From NCBI RefSeq assembly GCF_900167475.1, contig NZ_LT796768.1:2542001-2606000 (forward strand): DNA of 64,000 nucleotides. Reading direction: 5' to 3'. Of this stretch, positions 50,140 to 59,013 are shown piece by piece. The stretch comes from Aeromicrobium choanae. Its GTDB lineage: Bacteria; Actinomycetota; Actinomycetes; Propionibacteriales; Nocardioidaceae. How positions within the stretch are numbered: position 1 is the first letter of the stretch; every line of letters starts with the position of its first letter. The position numbers and the translations under genes were made by a program. A model generated the notes under the pieces. The model was not told where the DNA came from. It ran no database searches and was given only the letters and a program-made list of their open reading frames with translations.

Positions 50140-51786
50140 TCAGCAGGTGGTCGTCGTGGGCTCGCCGGCGAAGCGGTCGGCCGTCCAGGCGAGCAGCTCG
50201 TCGACGAACGGCGAGTCCTCGCGCAGGAGGTCGCCGTGGCCGCGGCCCGCGTAGGTGCGGTAGTCCAGTGACTGGCCGGCCGCGCAGCGCTCGCGCACGT
50301 AGGCGTCCTGCAGGCCGAGGGTGACGACCCGGTCGCTCTCGCCCTGCGCGATCAGCACGGGCGCCTCCATCGTCCCGGTCGCGTCGTTCTCGCTGAGCCG
50401 CCGGCCCAGGCCGCCCTCGTAGAGCGAGTTCGCCACGAACCGGTCGGCCATGATCCGCGCCTCGGTCAAGGAGACCTTCGAGGTGGGGGACCGCAGGCAC
50501 CGGTCGGCGATGCGCTCCATCGGCAGCCGCGCGCTGGCGCGGACGTGGTCGCCCGGCTCGACGTCGGGGTACGTCCCCGCGTACGCGGCCAGGGCGTACG
50601 CGACGAAGATCGTGCCGACGGGACGGCGCTGGAGGTCGCGCAGGAAGGTGGCCGGACTGCTCACCGGGGACATCGCCGCGACACCGGCCAGGGGCACGTC
50701 GGGCGCGTAGCCCGGCTGCGTCATCGCGGTCCACAGGGCGGCGTGGCCGCCCTGCGAGTGGCCCCACACGACGGTCTCGCTCGAGAGCGACAGCTGGGGG
50801 ATGCGGCGTGCGGCGCGCACGGCGTCGAGCACCGAGCGGGCCTCGCCCGAGCCGATCAGGTAGGGCTGGACGCCCCGCGTGCCCAGGCCCGGATAGTCCG
50901 GAGCGACGACCGCCCAGCCCTCGTCGAGCGCCGCGTGGACGGCCTCGATCCCGCCCGCGCCGATCGTGCGAGTGCGGCGCAGGCTGGGCGCGCACCGGCG
51001 GTCGAACCCGGTCGTGCCGTGCGCCCACGCCACGACCGACGGGCGGGCACGCAACCGCTCCCGGGGGACCGCGACCAGGGCGCTGGCCACCGTGGGCTCG
51101 TCGCCCGCCTGCGTGGTGCTGTAGAGGATGCGCCACGCCCGGGCGCCCTCGGGCACGTCGGTCGTGAACGGCTCCGCCCGTAGCAGCAGGCCGGGGGAGC
51201 GGGGCGTCTCGTCGGGTGCGGTGTAGAAGCTGTCGGGCTGCGGCGCGATCACGGTGACGGCGACCGTGTAGCCCGCGAGCGCGACCGCGGTCGCCAGCAC
51301 GACGGTCGCGACGAGGGGCCGGGGGATCCGCGCCCCCAGCCGGGGGAAGCCGAACAGCACGAGACGCAGCCCCAGGACGACGCCGATCACGAAGACCGTC
51401 ACGTCGGGCCAGGCCAGCGCGAGGACGCCGAGGATCGCCAGACCGATGCCGAGGGCCAGCTCGGACCGGAAGCGGCGGCGCCTGACCCGGGCGAGACCCT
51501 CGCCGAGCAGCACCACGGCGAACACCGTGACGAGGACGCGCACGTTCCAGTGCGGCTGGAGCGCCAGGACCACCGAGGTGACGAGCAGGACGCCGCCCAC
51601 GACGCGGTCGCGCAGGCGGGATCCGGTCAGCGCCTCGTGCGCGCCGATCACGGCGAGGGAAGCGACCGAGACGACCAGCAGGACGTCCATGGCGCTCAGC
51701 GGCCGCGCGATCAGCACGACCCCCACGACGATCGCCACGGCGACGAGCGCGGGCGCGGCGCGGCGGCGGGATCGATCGGGACGCAT
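50140..51786 (-). CDS. Membrane-anchored secretory-lipase family hydrolase
   Basis: A 548-residue fusion. Residues 1-180 contain five or six hydrophobic segments (LVAVAIVVGVVLIARPLSAM to LVATVVLATAVALAGYTVAV), resembling a DUF308/HdeD-like membrane domain. Residues about 195-540 match the secretory lipase family, with nucleophile elbow VVWGHSQGGHAALW (Ser near 344) and catalytic His in GRGHGDLL. The catalytic domain would be outside the cell. Two cysteines in the external part could pair. The substrate is unknown; a lipid ester is likely. The gene stands alone, divergent from no obvious partner. Confidence 0.85.
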   Translation of the reverse strand: MRPDRSRRRAAPALVAVAIVVGVVLIARPLSAMDVLLVVSVASLAVIGAHEALTGSRLRDRVVGGVLLVTSVVLALQPHWNVRVLVTVFAVVLLGEGLARVRRRRFRSELALGIGLAILGVLALAWPDVTVFVIGVVLGLRLVLFGFPRLGARIPRPLVATVVLATAVALAGYTVAVTVIAPQPDSFYTAPDETPRSPGLLLRAEPFTTDVPEGARAWRILYSTTQAGDEPTVASALVAVPRERLRARPSVVAWAHGTTGFDRRCAPSLRRTRTIGAGGIEAVHAALDEGWAVVAPDYPGLGTRGVQPYLIGSGEARSVLDAVRAARRIPQLSLSSETVVWGHSQGGHAALWTAMTQPGYAPDVPLAGVAAMSPVSSPATFLRDLQRRPVGTIFVAYALAAYAGTYPDVEPGDHVRASARLPMERIADRCLRSPTSKVSLTEARIMADRFVANSLYEGGLGRRLSENDATGTMEAPVLIAQGESDRVVTLGLQDAYVRERCAAGQSLDYRTYAGRGHGDLLREDSPFVDELLAWTADRFAGEPTTTTC

Positions 51787-51826
51787 GGGGCTCCACCGTA
51801 GACCGAGGGCCCGGCGCCGCGAGGGA

Positions 51827-52864
51827 CTACTCCCCGGGCAGCACCACGCCCAGCTGGGCGCGCACCTCGTCCATCAGGCCCATGACCCGCCGGGTCTCCG
51901 ACCATGGCAGCAGCGGTGACTCCGGCTGCCCCTCGGCCACGCGCCGGGCGAGCTCCACGGCCTCGAACCTCAGGCCCAGGTGCGCGTCGGGCGAGGCGGA
52001 CTCCCACGTGTCGAGCACGCGATCGGCGGGATCGACGAGGCGGATCAACGAGGGCTGGTAGAACGGCCCGTCGAGCTCGAGCCGGGCCTCGGTGCCGGTC
52101 ACGCTCGCCTCGGTGGGCGAGGTCGCCGACATGGAGGCACTGATCGCCGCGATCGCGCCGGACGCGTCGCGCAGGCCGATGGTCTCCTGCTCGTCGACCC
52201 CCAGCGGCGTGAGGGTGCCCGTGGCGCGGAGCTCGACGACCTGCGGCATGAGCATCGCCGCGAGATGCAGCGGGTACACGCCGAGGTCCAGCAGGGCGCC
52301 GCCGGCGAGCGAGGGCTCGGCCAGCCGCACGGGACCATCGGGGTACAGCAGCTGCCCGTGGTCGGCCTGGACGAGCCGGACGTCGCCGAGGAGACCGTCC
52401 GCGACCGCCCGCCGGACGACGTCGAACCCCGGCAGGAAGCGCGACCACATCGCCTCGACGCACGTCACGCCCGCGTCCTCGGCGGCCTCGAGCACCGCGT
52501 CGGCCTCGGCGGCGTTACGGGTGAAGGCCTTCTCGACGAGCAGGTGCCTGCCGGCGCCGATCGCGAGCAGGGCGTGCTCGAGGTGCGCCGAGTGCGGCGT
52601 CGCGACGTAGACCGCGTCGACCTCCGGATCGTCGACGAGATCCTCGTACGAGCCGTGCGCCCGTGCGATCCCGAACCGCTCGGCGAACGCGCGCGCCTTC
52701 GCCAGATCGCGTGAGCCGACCGCCACGACCTGCTGCGTCGTGCCCTCCAGCAGGGCGGCGGTCATCACCGCGGCGATGCCCCCGGCGCCGAGGATGCCCC
52801 ACCGCAGGGACGGCGCGTCGCGAGGATCGGGCGTGCGGGGCGCGGGCAGCATCATGCTCTGCAT
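51827..52864 (-). CDS. Gfo/Idh/MocA-family oxidoreductase
   Basis: A 345-residue protein. The cofactor loop is RWGILGAGGIAAVMTAAL (about 20-37), and AVYVATPHSAHLEHALLAIG with LLVEKAFTRNAAEADAV carries the conserved E-K-P-like motif (EKA here). These NADP-dependent dehydrogenases act on sugars, inositols or dihydrodiols; the dimeric dihydrodiol dehydrogenase branch fits best. Start ATG 52864; ATG 52855 and 52852 are alternatives. It is divergent from the acyl-CoA dehydrogenase gene by 25 bases. Confidence 0.9.
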   Translation of the reverse strand: MQSMMLPAPRTPDPRDAPSLRWGILGAGGIAAVMTAALLEGTTQQVVAVGSRDLAKARAFAERFGIARAHGSYEDLVDDPEVDAVYVATPHSAHLEHALLAIGAGRHLLVEKAFTRNAAEADAVLEAAEDAGVTCVEAMWSRFLPGFDVVRRAVADGLLGDVRLVQADHGQLLYPDGPVRLAEPSLAGGALLDLGVYPLHLAAMLMPQVVELRATGTLTPLGVDEQETIGLRDASGAIAAISASMSATSPTEASVTGTEARLELDGPFYQPSLIRLVDPADRVLDTWESASPDAHLGLRFEAVELARRVAEGQPESPLLPWSETRRVMGLMDEVRAQLGVVLPGE

Positions 52865-52889
52865 CGTAGGTCGATGGCAGGATCAGGGC

Positions 52890-54041
52890 ATGGACCTGAG
52901 CCTGAACGAGGACCAACGCAGCTTCCGTGCGCTCGCGCGTGACTTCCTGGACAAGGAGGTGGTGCCGTATCGCGCCGAGTGGGACCGCGTGGAGTCGGTC
53001 GACACCGCGATCATCCCCAAGCTGGGCGACATCGGCTTCCTCGGCCTGACGATCCCCGAGGAGTACGGCGGCATCGGGGGCGACTACGTCACGTACGTCC
53101 TCGCGATGGAGGAGCTCGGCCGCGCCGACTCGGCCATCCGCGGCATCGTCTCGGTCTCGATGGGCCTGTGCGGCAAGTCGGTGCTGCAGTTCGGCACCGA
53201 GGAGCAGAAGCAGCGCTGGCTGCCCGGCATCGCCTCGGGTCGCGAGCTCGGCTGCTTCGGTCTGACCGAGCCCGACCACGGCTCCGACGCCGGCAACCTG
53301 AAGACGCGCGCCGTGCGCGAGGGCGACGACTGGGTCATCAACGGCTCCAAGATCTTCATCACGAACGGCACGTGGGCCGACGTCGCGCTGGTCTTCGCAC
53401 GGACGGGAGGACCGGGCGCGAAGGGGGTCTCGGCGTTCCTCGTCCCGACCGACACCCCCGGCTTCGAGGCCACCGAGGTGAAGGGCAAGCTCGGCCTGCG
53501 CGGCCAGGCCACGGCGGCCCTGTCGTTCGACGACGTCCGCGTGCCGGCCGACGCGCTGCTGGGGGAGGAGGGCCAGGGCTTCCGCATCGCGATGACGGCG
53601 CTGGACAAGGGCCGGGTCGGCATCGCCGCCAGCTGCGTCGGGATCGTGCAGGGCTGCCTGGAGGCCACGGTCGAGTACACCACCGCGCGCGAGCAGTTCG
53701 GCAAGCCGATCGCGAGCTACCAGATGGTGCAGGACATGATCGCCGAGATGTCGGTGGACGCCGACGCCGCGCGGCTGCTCACGTGGCGCGCCGCCGACCT
53801 GATCGAGCGCGGCGAGCGCTTCAGCGTCGAGGCCTCGAAGGCCAAGCTGTTCGCTTCGGAGGCCGCCGTGAAGGCCGCCAACCTGGCCATCCAGGCCTTC
53901 GGCGGCTACGGCTACGTCGACGAGTACCCCGTGCAGAAGTACATGCGCGACGCCCGCGTGATGACGCTCTACGAGGGCACCAGCCAGATCCAGAAGCTCA
54001 TCATCGGTCGCGCCGAGACCGGCATCAGCGCGTTCTCGTGA
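52890..54041 (+). CDS. Acyl-CoA dehydrogenase
   Basis: A 383-residue FAD enzyme of short/medium-chain type. GCFGLTEPDHGSDAGNLKTR and TAREQFGKPIASYQMVQDMI are family signatures; the catalytic Glu lies in TLYEGTSQIQKLIIGR at about 365. The N-terminal part (MDLSLNEDQRSFRALARDFL) is complete. The second such enzyme in this window (22820) is of similar size but clearly distinct. The stop overlaps the start of the DUF456 gene by GTGA. Confidence 0.93.
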   Translation: MDLSLNEDQRSFRALARDFLDKEVVPYRAEWDRVESVDTAIIPKLGDIGFLGLTIPEEYGGIGGDYVTYVLAMEELGRADSAIRGIVSVSMGLCGKSVLQFGTEEQKQRWLPGIASGRELGCFGLTEPDHGSDAGNLKTRAVREGDDWVINGSKIFITNGTWADVALVFARTGGPGAKGVSAFLVPTDTPGFEATEVKGKLGLRGQATAALSFDDVRVPADALLGEEGQGFRIAMTALDKGRVGIAASCVGIVQGCLEATVEYTTAREQFGKPIASYQMVQDMIAEMSVDADAARLLTWRAADLIERGERFSVEASKAKLFASEAAVKAANLAIQAFGGYGYVDEYPVQKYMRDARVMTLYEGTSQIQKLIIGRAETGISAFS

Positions 54042-54529
54042 GCGGCACCGTGCTCGACCTGCTGGTCGCGCTGGCCATCCTCGCCGGGCTGGTCGGCGCC
54101 GTGGTGCAGGTCATCCCCGGCGGGCTCGTCGTGGGCACCGCCGTCTTCGTGTGGGGGGCGGTCACCGGCGGCACGCTGGGCTGGTCCGTCGCCGCGGTCG
54201 CGGTGATCCTGACCGCGGCGGCGCTCGTGCTGAAGTACCTGCTCGCCGGTCGCTACCTGAAGCGGCGCGGCGTGCCCAACCGCAGCCTGCTCGTCGGTGC
54301 CGTGCTGGGCATCATCGGCTTCTTCGTCATCCCGTTCGTCGGACTGTTCATCGGCTTCATCGGTGGCACGTACCTCGCCGAGCTGCAGCGGCTGCGCGAT
54401 CCCCGTGCCGCGCGACAGGCCACGGCGCACGCCATGAGGGCCACCGGGATCTCGATCCTCGTCGAGCTGGCGATGGCCCTGGTGACCGCGATGGTGTGGC
54501 TGGGAGCGGTGCTGTCGGTGCGCCTGTGA
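54038..54529 (+). CDS. DUF456 membrane protein
   Basis: A 163-residue protein with about four hydrophobic segments (LLVALAILAGLVGAVVQVIP; SVAAVAVILTAAALVLKYLL; LVGAVLGIIGFFVIPFVGLF; LVELAMALVTAMVWLGAVLS). VQVIPGGLVV and GIIGFFVIPFVGLFIGFIGG match DUF456, of unknown function. It is translationally coupled to the acyl-CoA dehydrogenase through a GTGA overlap; a shared function is uncertain. Confidence 0.87.
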   Translation: MSGTVLDLLVALAILAGLVGAVVQVIPGGLVVGTAVFVWGAVTGGTLGWSVAAVAVILTAAALVLKYLLAGRYLKRRGVPNRSLLVGAVLGIIGFFVIPFVGLFIGFIGGTYLAELQRLRDPRAARQATAHAMRATGISILVELAMALVTAMVWLGAVLSVRL

Positions 54530-54546
54530 GCGGCTAGCCTGCGGTC

Positions 54547-55251
54547 ATGTCCGTCGAGGAGCCACACGCCGGCGTCACGTCGCAGAAGCTGAACTGGCTC
54601 CGGGCCGGTGTCCTGGGGGCCAACGACGGCATCGTGTCCGTGGCGTCGCTCGTGGTGGGCGTCGCCGGCGCCACGAACGACACGAGCGCGATCGCCACGG
54701 CGGGCACCGCGGCGCTCGTGGGCGGAGCGATCTCGATGGCGCTGGGGGAGTACGTCTCGGTCAGCAGCCAGCGCGACTCCGAGCGCAACCTCATCGCGAT
54801 CGAGAGGCACGAGCTGCGCGACGATCCGGAGGGCGAGCTCGACGAGCTCGCCGAGATGCTGCAGGACCGCGGGATCAGCGCTGCCACCGCGCGGGTGGCG
54901 GCCCGCGAGATGACCGAGCACGATGCCCTGGCCGCCCACCTCGAGGTCGAGTTGGGTCTCGACCAGGACGACCTCGTCAGTCCGTGGCACGCGGCGTTCT
55001 CGTCGGCCGTGGCGTTCACGCTGGGCGGTCTGCTGCCGCTGGCGGCGATGCTGCTCACCGGGCTCGAGTGGCGCGTCGGCGTGACCTTCGTGGCGGTCCT
55101 GATGGCGCTCGCACTCACCGGATCCGTCGCGGCGCACATCGGCGGTGGGCCGAAGGGCCGCGCCGCGCTGCGACTCGTGGTCGGCGGAGCGCTCGCGCTC
55201 GTGCTGACCCACGCCATCGGCCAGGCGCTGGACACCTCCGGCATGGTCTAG
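54547..55251 (+). CDS. VIT1/CCC1-family iron or manganese transporter
   Basis: A 234-residue membrane protein. LNWLRAGVLGANDGIVSVASLV and GAISMALGEYVSVSSQRDSE are the family signatures, and a hydrophilic Glu-rich segment (ELDELAEMLQDRGIS) lies between helices 2 and 3; in the family this is the metal-binding domain. It probably moves Fe(II) or Mn(II) out of the cytoplasm. TAGCCT is six bases before the ATG, so translation is probably leaderless. Confidence 0.94.
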   Translation: MSVEEPHAGVTSQKLNWLRAGVLGANDGIVSVASLVVGVAGATNDTSAIATAGTAALVGGAISMALGEYVSVSSQRDSERNLIAIERHELRDDPEGELDELAEMLQDRGISAATARVAAREMTEHDALAAHLEVELGLDQDDLVSPWHAAFSSAVAFTLGGLLPLAAMLLTGLEWRVGVTFVAVLMALALTGSVAAHIGGGPKGRAALRLVVGGALALVLTHAIGQALDTSGMV

Positions 55252-55255
55252 CCCG

Positions 55256-55456
55256 TCAGTCGACCTCGTCCTCGTCCACCGGGACCGGACGATCGGCGTC
55301 GGGGACGAGCAGGTCGTCGTCGTTCTCCCAGACCTCGCGTCGCTGGTCGACCGCGTCGGCGGGCTCCGCCGCCGGCTCGAGGTCGGGATCGCCGTCGTGC
55401 AGCGGGCTGTCGGGCAGGGGGCTGCCGTGCAGCGGCTCGTCGGGGCTCGTGGTCAT
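55256..55456 (-). CDS. Small acidic, disordered protein (66 aa)
   Basis: A 66-residue protein beginning MTTSPDEPLHGSPLPDSPLH and ending with DEDEVD. Its Pro-Asp pairs and the ENDDDLLVPD segment resemble the small protein at 18102. The ATG has AGGAGG upstream (GGAGGCACC). It is convergent with the VIT-family gene, with five bases between stops. No domain recognised; probably unstructured. Confidence 0.6.
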   Translation of the reverse strand: MTTSPDEPLHGSPLPDSPLHDGDPDLEPAAEPADAVDQRREVWENDDDLLVPDADRPVPVDEDEVD

Positions 55457-55557
55457 GGTGCCTCCTTCGGTCTGATTCGATCCTGCCCCAGCCGCGGCCG
55501 GATCGCAGCCCTGCGCAGCGGGTGCGGAGCGACCGCGGGGCGCAGTAGGTTCGGGGC

Positions 55558-55875
55558 ATGGAGCAGTACTCGCCCACCGAGCGCCGGGGCTATCGGCGCT
55601 TCGCCGTCGCCGGCATCCTCTTCCTGCTCGCACTCGGCCTGTTCCCGGCCACCGCGGCGGTGCTGGACGACACGGCCGAGAACCTCATCCTGCCGCTGTT
55701 CATCGCGGTGATGGTGGTGGCGGGCATGCTGATGTGGGCGCTCGTCCCCGGGGTGTCCAGCCGACCCCACAGCCGGGCTCGCCTCGTGGGCATCGGCGCC
55801 CTCGTGGGGCTGGTCGCCGCGGGCATCGCGATCGCCGTGTTCTTCGCGCTGCTGAACGGGTACTCGGGGGCCTGA
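55558..55875 (+). CDS. Small membrane protein, three predicted helices
   Basis: A 105-residue protein. Hydrophobic segments at about 16-35 (FAVAGILFLLALGLFPATAA), 46-65 (LFIAVMVVAGMLMWALVPGV) and 77-98 (VGIGALVGLVAAGIAIAVFF). The N-terminus is short and cytoplasmic or external. TAGGTT lies six bases before the ATG, implying leaderless translation. No family recognised. Confidence 0.78.
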   Translation: MEQYSPTERRGYRRFAVAGILFLLALGLFPATAAVLDDTAENLILPLFIAVMVVAGMLMWALVPGVSSRPHSRARLVGIGALVGLVAAGIAIAVFFALLNGYSGA

Positions 55876-55933
55876 ACCCCGTCATCTCAGCCTGAGGGTT
55901 GTCGAGAGCCGTGCTTCTGGTCACACTGAGCGC

Positions 55934-56380
55934 ATGCGCCACATTCTCGCGGCATTTCTGGTAGCCCTCGCGCTGGTGACCGTTCCCGCGGCCCCGCAGG
56001 CGACGGCGATGTCCAACGCCGCGTTCGGCAAGAAGCTGCACCAGCAGACGAACGCGTCCCGCGCGTTCCGCGACATCAAGAAGCTGAAGTACCAGAAGTG
56101 CGTGGATCGCTACGCGCAGCGCCAGGCGAACCGCATGGCGAAGAAGCGCAAGATCTACCACCAGGAGCTCGGCCCGATCCTGCGCAGGTGCAAGCTCAGC
56201 TCGGTGGGGGAGAACGTCGCCACGGGCTTCACCTCGCCGAAGGCCAACGTGAAGGCCTGGCTGAAGTCGCCGGGCCACCGGCGCAACCTGCTGAACCGCA
56301 AGTTCACGCGCCTGGGGATCGGCGTGGCCAAGGCCGGGGGACGCACCTACACGGTGCAGGTCTTCGGGCGCCCTGCCTGA
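55934..56380 (+). CDS. Secreted CAP-domain protein
   Basis: A 148-residue protein with a signal peptide (MRHILAAFLVALALVTVPAAP) and a CAP/SCP-like domain. HQQTNASRAFRDIKKLK, NRMAKKRKIYHQELGP, SSVGENVATGF and AWLKSPGHRRNLLNRKF are the CAP signatures. The His and Glu of the CAP cavity appear to be retained (YHQEL, GEN). CAP proteins act extracellularly; roles vary. A CACACT element lies six bases before the ATG. It is convergent with the cardiolipin synthase gene. Confidence 0.93.
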   Translation: MRHILAAFLVALALVTVPAAPQATAMSNAAFGKKLHQQTNASRAFRDIKKLKYQKCVDRYAQRQANRMAKKRKIYHQELGPILRRCKLSSVGENVATGFTSPKANVKAWLKSPGHRRNLLNRKFTRLGIGVAKAGGRTYTVQVFGRPA

Positions 56381-56384
56381 TCCC

Positions 56385-57848
56385 TCACTGCAGGGTCGCG
56401 GTCAGCCGCATCGCGTTGTCGACGAAGCGCGTGCCGGCGGGCCGCTGCAACCACTCGTCGAGCAGCAGCTCGCGCGAGAGGTCGCGGTAGGCGTCCTCGA
56501 CGACGCGGATCCGCTCGACGACGCCGCGGTCGGGCACCATCAGGCTCATCTCGTAGTTGAGCGCGAACGATCGCATGTCCATGTTGCTCGTGCCGACCAC
56601 GGCGATGTCCTCGTCGATGCTGAAGTGCTTCGCGTGCAGGACGAACGGCTTGGGGTAGAGCCAGATGCGCACGCCCGCCTCCAGCAGCTCGCGGTAGTAG
56701 GACGCCTGGGCGTGACCGACCATGAACTGGTCGGCCTGCTCGCTGACGAACAGCTCCACGTCGACGCCGCGCTGGGCGGCCGTGGTGACCGCGTAGAGCA
56801 AGGTCTCGTCCGGCACGAAGTAGGGGCTCGTCAGGCTGATCCGGTGCCGGGCGCTGTAGATCAGCGACGTGAACAGGCGCAGGTTGTTCTCCGCCTCGAA
56901 GCCAGGCCCACTCGGCACCAGCTGGGCGTGGACGCCGACCACGTCGCGCTCGGAGTGCGGGACCTGGTCGACCTCCTGCGTCTGCACGTCGAGCATCTCG
57001 GACGTCTCCAGCGCCCAGTCCGCCGCGAACAGGGCGTCGATGGTGGCCACGACGGGCCCCTCGAGACGCATCCACAGCTCCACCCAGGCGCGGCCCACCG
57101 CGAGGTTCTTGGGCTTGTTGTACGAGGGGTGCGTCAGGTTGAGCGACCCGGTGAAGCCCACCACGTCGTCCACCACGAGCAGCTTGCGGTGGTTGCGCAG
57201 GTCGGGCCGGCGGAAGCGTCGCTTCAGCGGGAGCAGCGGCATCATCAGGTGCCACTGGATGTCCGAGGCGGCGAGGCGCTTCTTCAGTTCCTTGTACCCC
57301 GGGATGCCGCGGGTGCCGAGGTGGTCGAAGAGCAGGCGCACCGTGACCCCGCGGGCCGTGGCGCGGTCGAGCGCGTCGAAGAACGGGATGGTCATCTCGT
57401 CGAGCGCCATGATGTAGAACTCCACGTGCACGTGGCGTTCCGCGGTGTCGATCGCCGCGACCATCTCGTCGATCGACTCCTGGTAGTCGGGAAGCAGGGT
57501 GACGTGGTTGCCCGCGGTGAGCGGCATCCACGCCAGCCGGTGGTTGAGCCGGACGATGGGCCCCAGGTAGTCGGGCGCGTCGTCCGGAACCTTGCTGGTC
57601 AGCCCTTCGGTCTGGCGGGCGATGACGGCGTTGCCGGCGGTGAGCTGGCGATGGCGCTGGTGGCCGATGCGCGCGCTGCCGAAGAAGAAGAACGCCACCA
57701 GGCCCAGGAAAGGCGCGAAGACGATCAGGATCAGCCAGGCCATCGCCGTCTGCGGACGGCGACCCTCCGGGATGATGCCGATCGCCGCGATGTTGATCGT
57801 GATGATGGCGACGACGGCGGCCAGCGAGATCAGCGTGCCCCATTCCAT
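56385..57848 (-). CDS. cls: Cardiolipin synthase (phospholipase D family)
   Basis: A 487-residue membrane protein. The N-terminal 60 residues have two membrane segments; two HKD motifs follow, NHRKLLVVDD near 219 and LHAKHFSID near 403. It joins two phosphatidylglycerol molecules to make cardiolipin and glycerol, at the inner membrane. Size and both motifs match bacterial Cls. TAGCCT lies seven bases before the ATG, so it may be leaderless. Confidence 0.94.
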   Translation of the reverse strand: MEWGTLISLAAVVAIITINIAAIGIIPEGRRPQTAMAWLILIVFAPFLGLVAFFFFGSARIGHQRHRQLTAGNAVIARQTEGLTSKVPDDAPDYLGPIVRLNHRLAWMPLTAGNHVTLLPDYQESIDEMVAAIDTAERHVHVEFYIMALDEMTIPFFDALDRATARGVTVRLLFDHLGTRGIPGYKELKKRLAASDIQWHLMMPLLPLKRRFRRPDLRNHRKLLVVDDVVGFTGSLNLTHPSYNKPKNLAVGRAWVELWMRLEGPVVATIDALFAADWALETSEMLDVQTQEVDQVPHSERDVVGVHAQLVPSGPGFEAENNLRLFTSLIYSARHRISLTSPYFVPDETLLYAVTTAAQRGVDVELFVSEQADQFMVGHAQASYYRELLEAGVRIWLYPKPFVLHAKHFSIDEDIAVVGTSNMDMRSFALNYEMSLMVPDRGVVERIRVVEDAYRDLSRELLLDEWLQRPAGTRFVDNAMRLTATLQ

Positions 57849-57899
57849 GGAGCGCAGGCTATCGGTACGCGGGCTCCTGGCAAGGGTGCCGAGCCGGGC

Positions 57900-58304
57900 T
57901 CACCAGTCGCGGCGGTCGCGCTTGACCTGGCTGCGCCGCTTCTTGGCGTCCAGGCGACGCTCGACCGATCCGCGCGTGGGCCGGGTGGGCCGGCGTCGCT
58001 TCGCCGGGCGCAGGGCCTCGGTCACGAGCTGCTCGAGCCGCAGCACGGCGTCCTCACGGTTGCGCAGCTGCGAGCGGTGGGTGGAGGAGACCACCGAGAC
58101 CTTGCCGTCGACGAGCCGGCCGCGCAGGCGGGCGGCGACTCGGTCCCTCTGGTCGGGGGTCAGCACGGTGCTGTCCGTGGGCGACCACAGGACCTCGACG
58201 CGGGTCTCGGTGGTGTTGACGTGCTGGCCGCCCGGGCCGGAGGAGCGGCTGAAGCGCCAGCTCAGCTCCGACTCGGGCAGCCGGATGCGACCGTCAGGCG
58301 TCAT
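57900..58304 (-). CDS. arfB: Peptidyl-tRNA hydrolase ArfB (YaeJ)
   Basis: A 134-residue ribosome-rescue factor. The catalytic motif is SSGPGGQHVNTTETRVE (GGQ near 25). The C-terminus is a basic tail (PAKRRRPTRPTRGSVERRLD) that enters the empty mRNA channel of stalled ribosomes. Size and motif match ArfB rather than release factors. The gene overlaps the end of the PadR gene by 11 bases. Confidence 0.95.
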   Translation of the reverse strand: MTPDGRIRLPESELSWRFSRSSGPGGQHVNTTETRVEVLWSPTDSTVLTPDQRDRVAARLRGRLVDGKVSVVSSTHRSQLRNREDAVLRLEQLVTEALRPAKRRRPTRPTRGSVERRLDAKKRRSQVKRDRRDW

Positions 58305-58887
58305 CGTCCGCGAGGAGGCCGTACAGCTGGCGCCGGGCCTCGTTGACGACGTCGACCGCCTTGGCCTGCTGGGCCGGCGTGCCGACCGTCATGACCTGGC
58401 GGGTGGCCGCCGAGAGCGTCTTGAGCGACGTGATCAGGGCAGTCGACTCGGCGTCGCCGCCGCGTCGGAGCTGCTCGGGGTTCCACGGCTCGCCGAGCGC
58501 CTCACGGTGCTCCTCGACGTAGGACTTCCCCTCGTCGGTGAGCGTGGCGGTCTTGCGACCGTCGACGCGCTCGAACTCGACGAAGCCCTCGTCCTCGAGC
58601 TGCTGCAGGACCGGGTAGATCGAGCCGGGGCTCGGTGTCCAGGCGCCTTCGCTGCGCGCGGCGATCTGCTGGATCAGGTGGTACCCGTGAGCGGGCGCCT
58701 CGTCCAGGAGCAGGAGAGCGGCGGCGCGGACGTCGCCACCCTTGCGGCCGCGGCGCGGACCACGAGGTCCGGGGCGGCCCGTCCGGCCGGGACCGAGGTC
58801 CCAGTCGAAGTCGCGGGGTCCACCGGGGCGACGCCCGCGGCGGGGGTGCCGGTGCTGGCCGGCGGGGTTGGGAGGAGTGCTGTGCAT
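58294..58887 (-). CDS. PadR-family transcriptional regulator
   Basis: A 197-residue protein. Residues about 45-125 are the PadR winged helix (VRAAALLLLDEAPAHGYHLI, TPSPGSIYPVLQQLEDEGFV), and the rest is a helical dimerisation tail. The N-terminus is an unusual Arg/Gly/Pro-rich extension of about 45 residues (RHPRRGRRPGGPRDF), probably flexible. An AT-rich inverted repeat just upstream is the likely operator. Its end overlaps arfB, so it may be co-transcribed with it. Confidence 0.92.
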   Translation of the reverse strand: MHSTPPNPAGQHRHPRRGRRPGGPRDFDWDLGPGRTGRPGPRGPRRGRKGGDVRAAALLLLDEAPAHGYHLIQQIAARSEGAWTPSPGSIYPVLQQLEDEGFVEFERVDGRKTATLTDEGKSYVEEHREALGEPWNPEQLRRGGDAESTALITSLKTLSAATRQVMTVGTPAQQAKAVDVVNEARRQLYGLLADDDA

Positions 58888-58939
58888 GCTCGTCCCCTTT
58901 CGGTGTTACCTCGGCACCACTCTGGCGCCGATGCATTAA

Positions 58940-58960
58940 CGATATATCGAATCTATATCG
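58940..58960. promoter_or_regulatory. AT-rich inverted repeat upstream of the PadR gene
   Basis: CGATATA-TCGAATC-TATATCG is an exact inverted repeat in otherwise GC-rich DNA, about 53 bases before the start. It is the best candidate for the PadR operator, also possibly covering the promoter. Confidence 0.65.
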
Positions 58961-59013
58961 AGATGCAACGTGAGCGTGGGCACACGGGTGCGCCGCGACG
59001 ACGCGGTCGCGGC

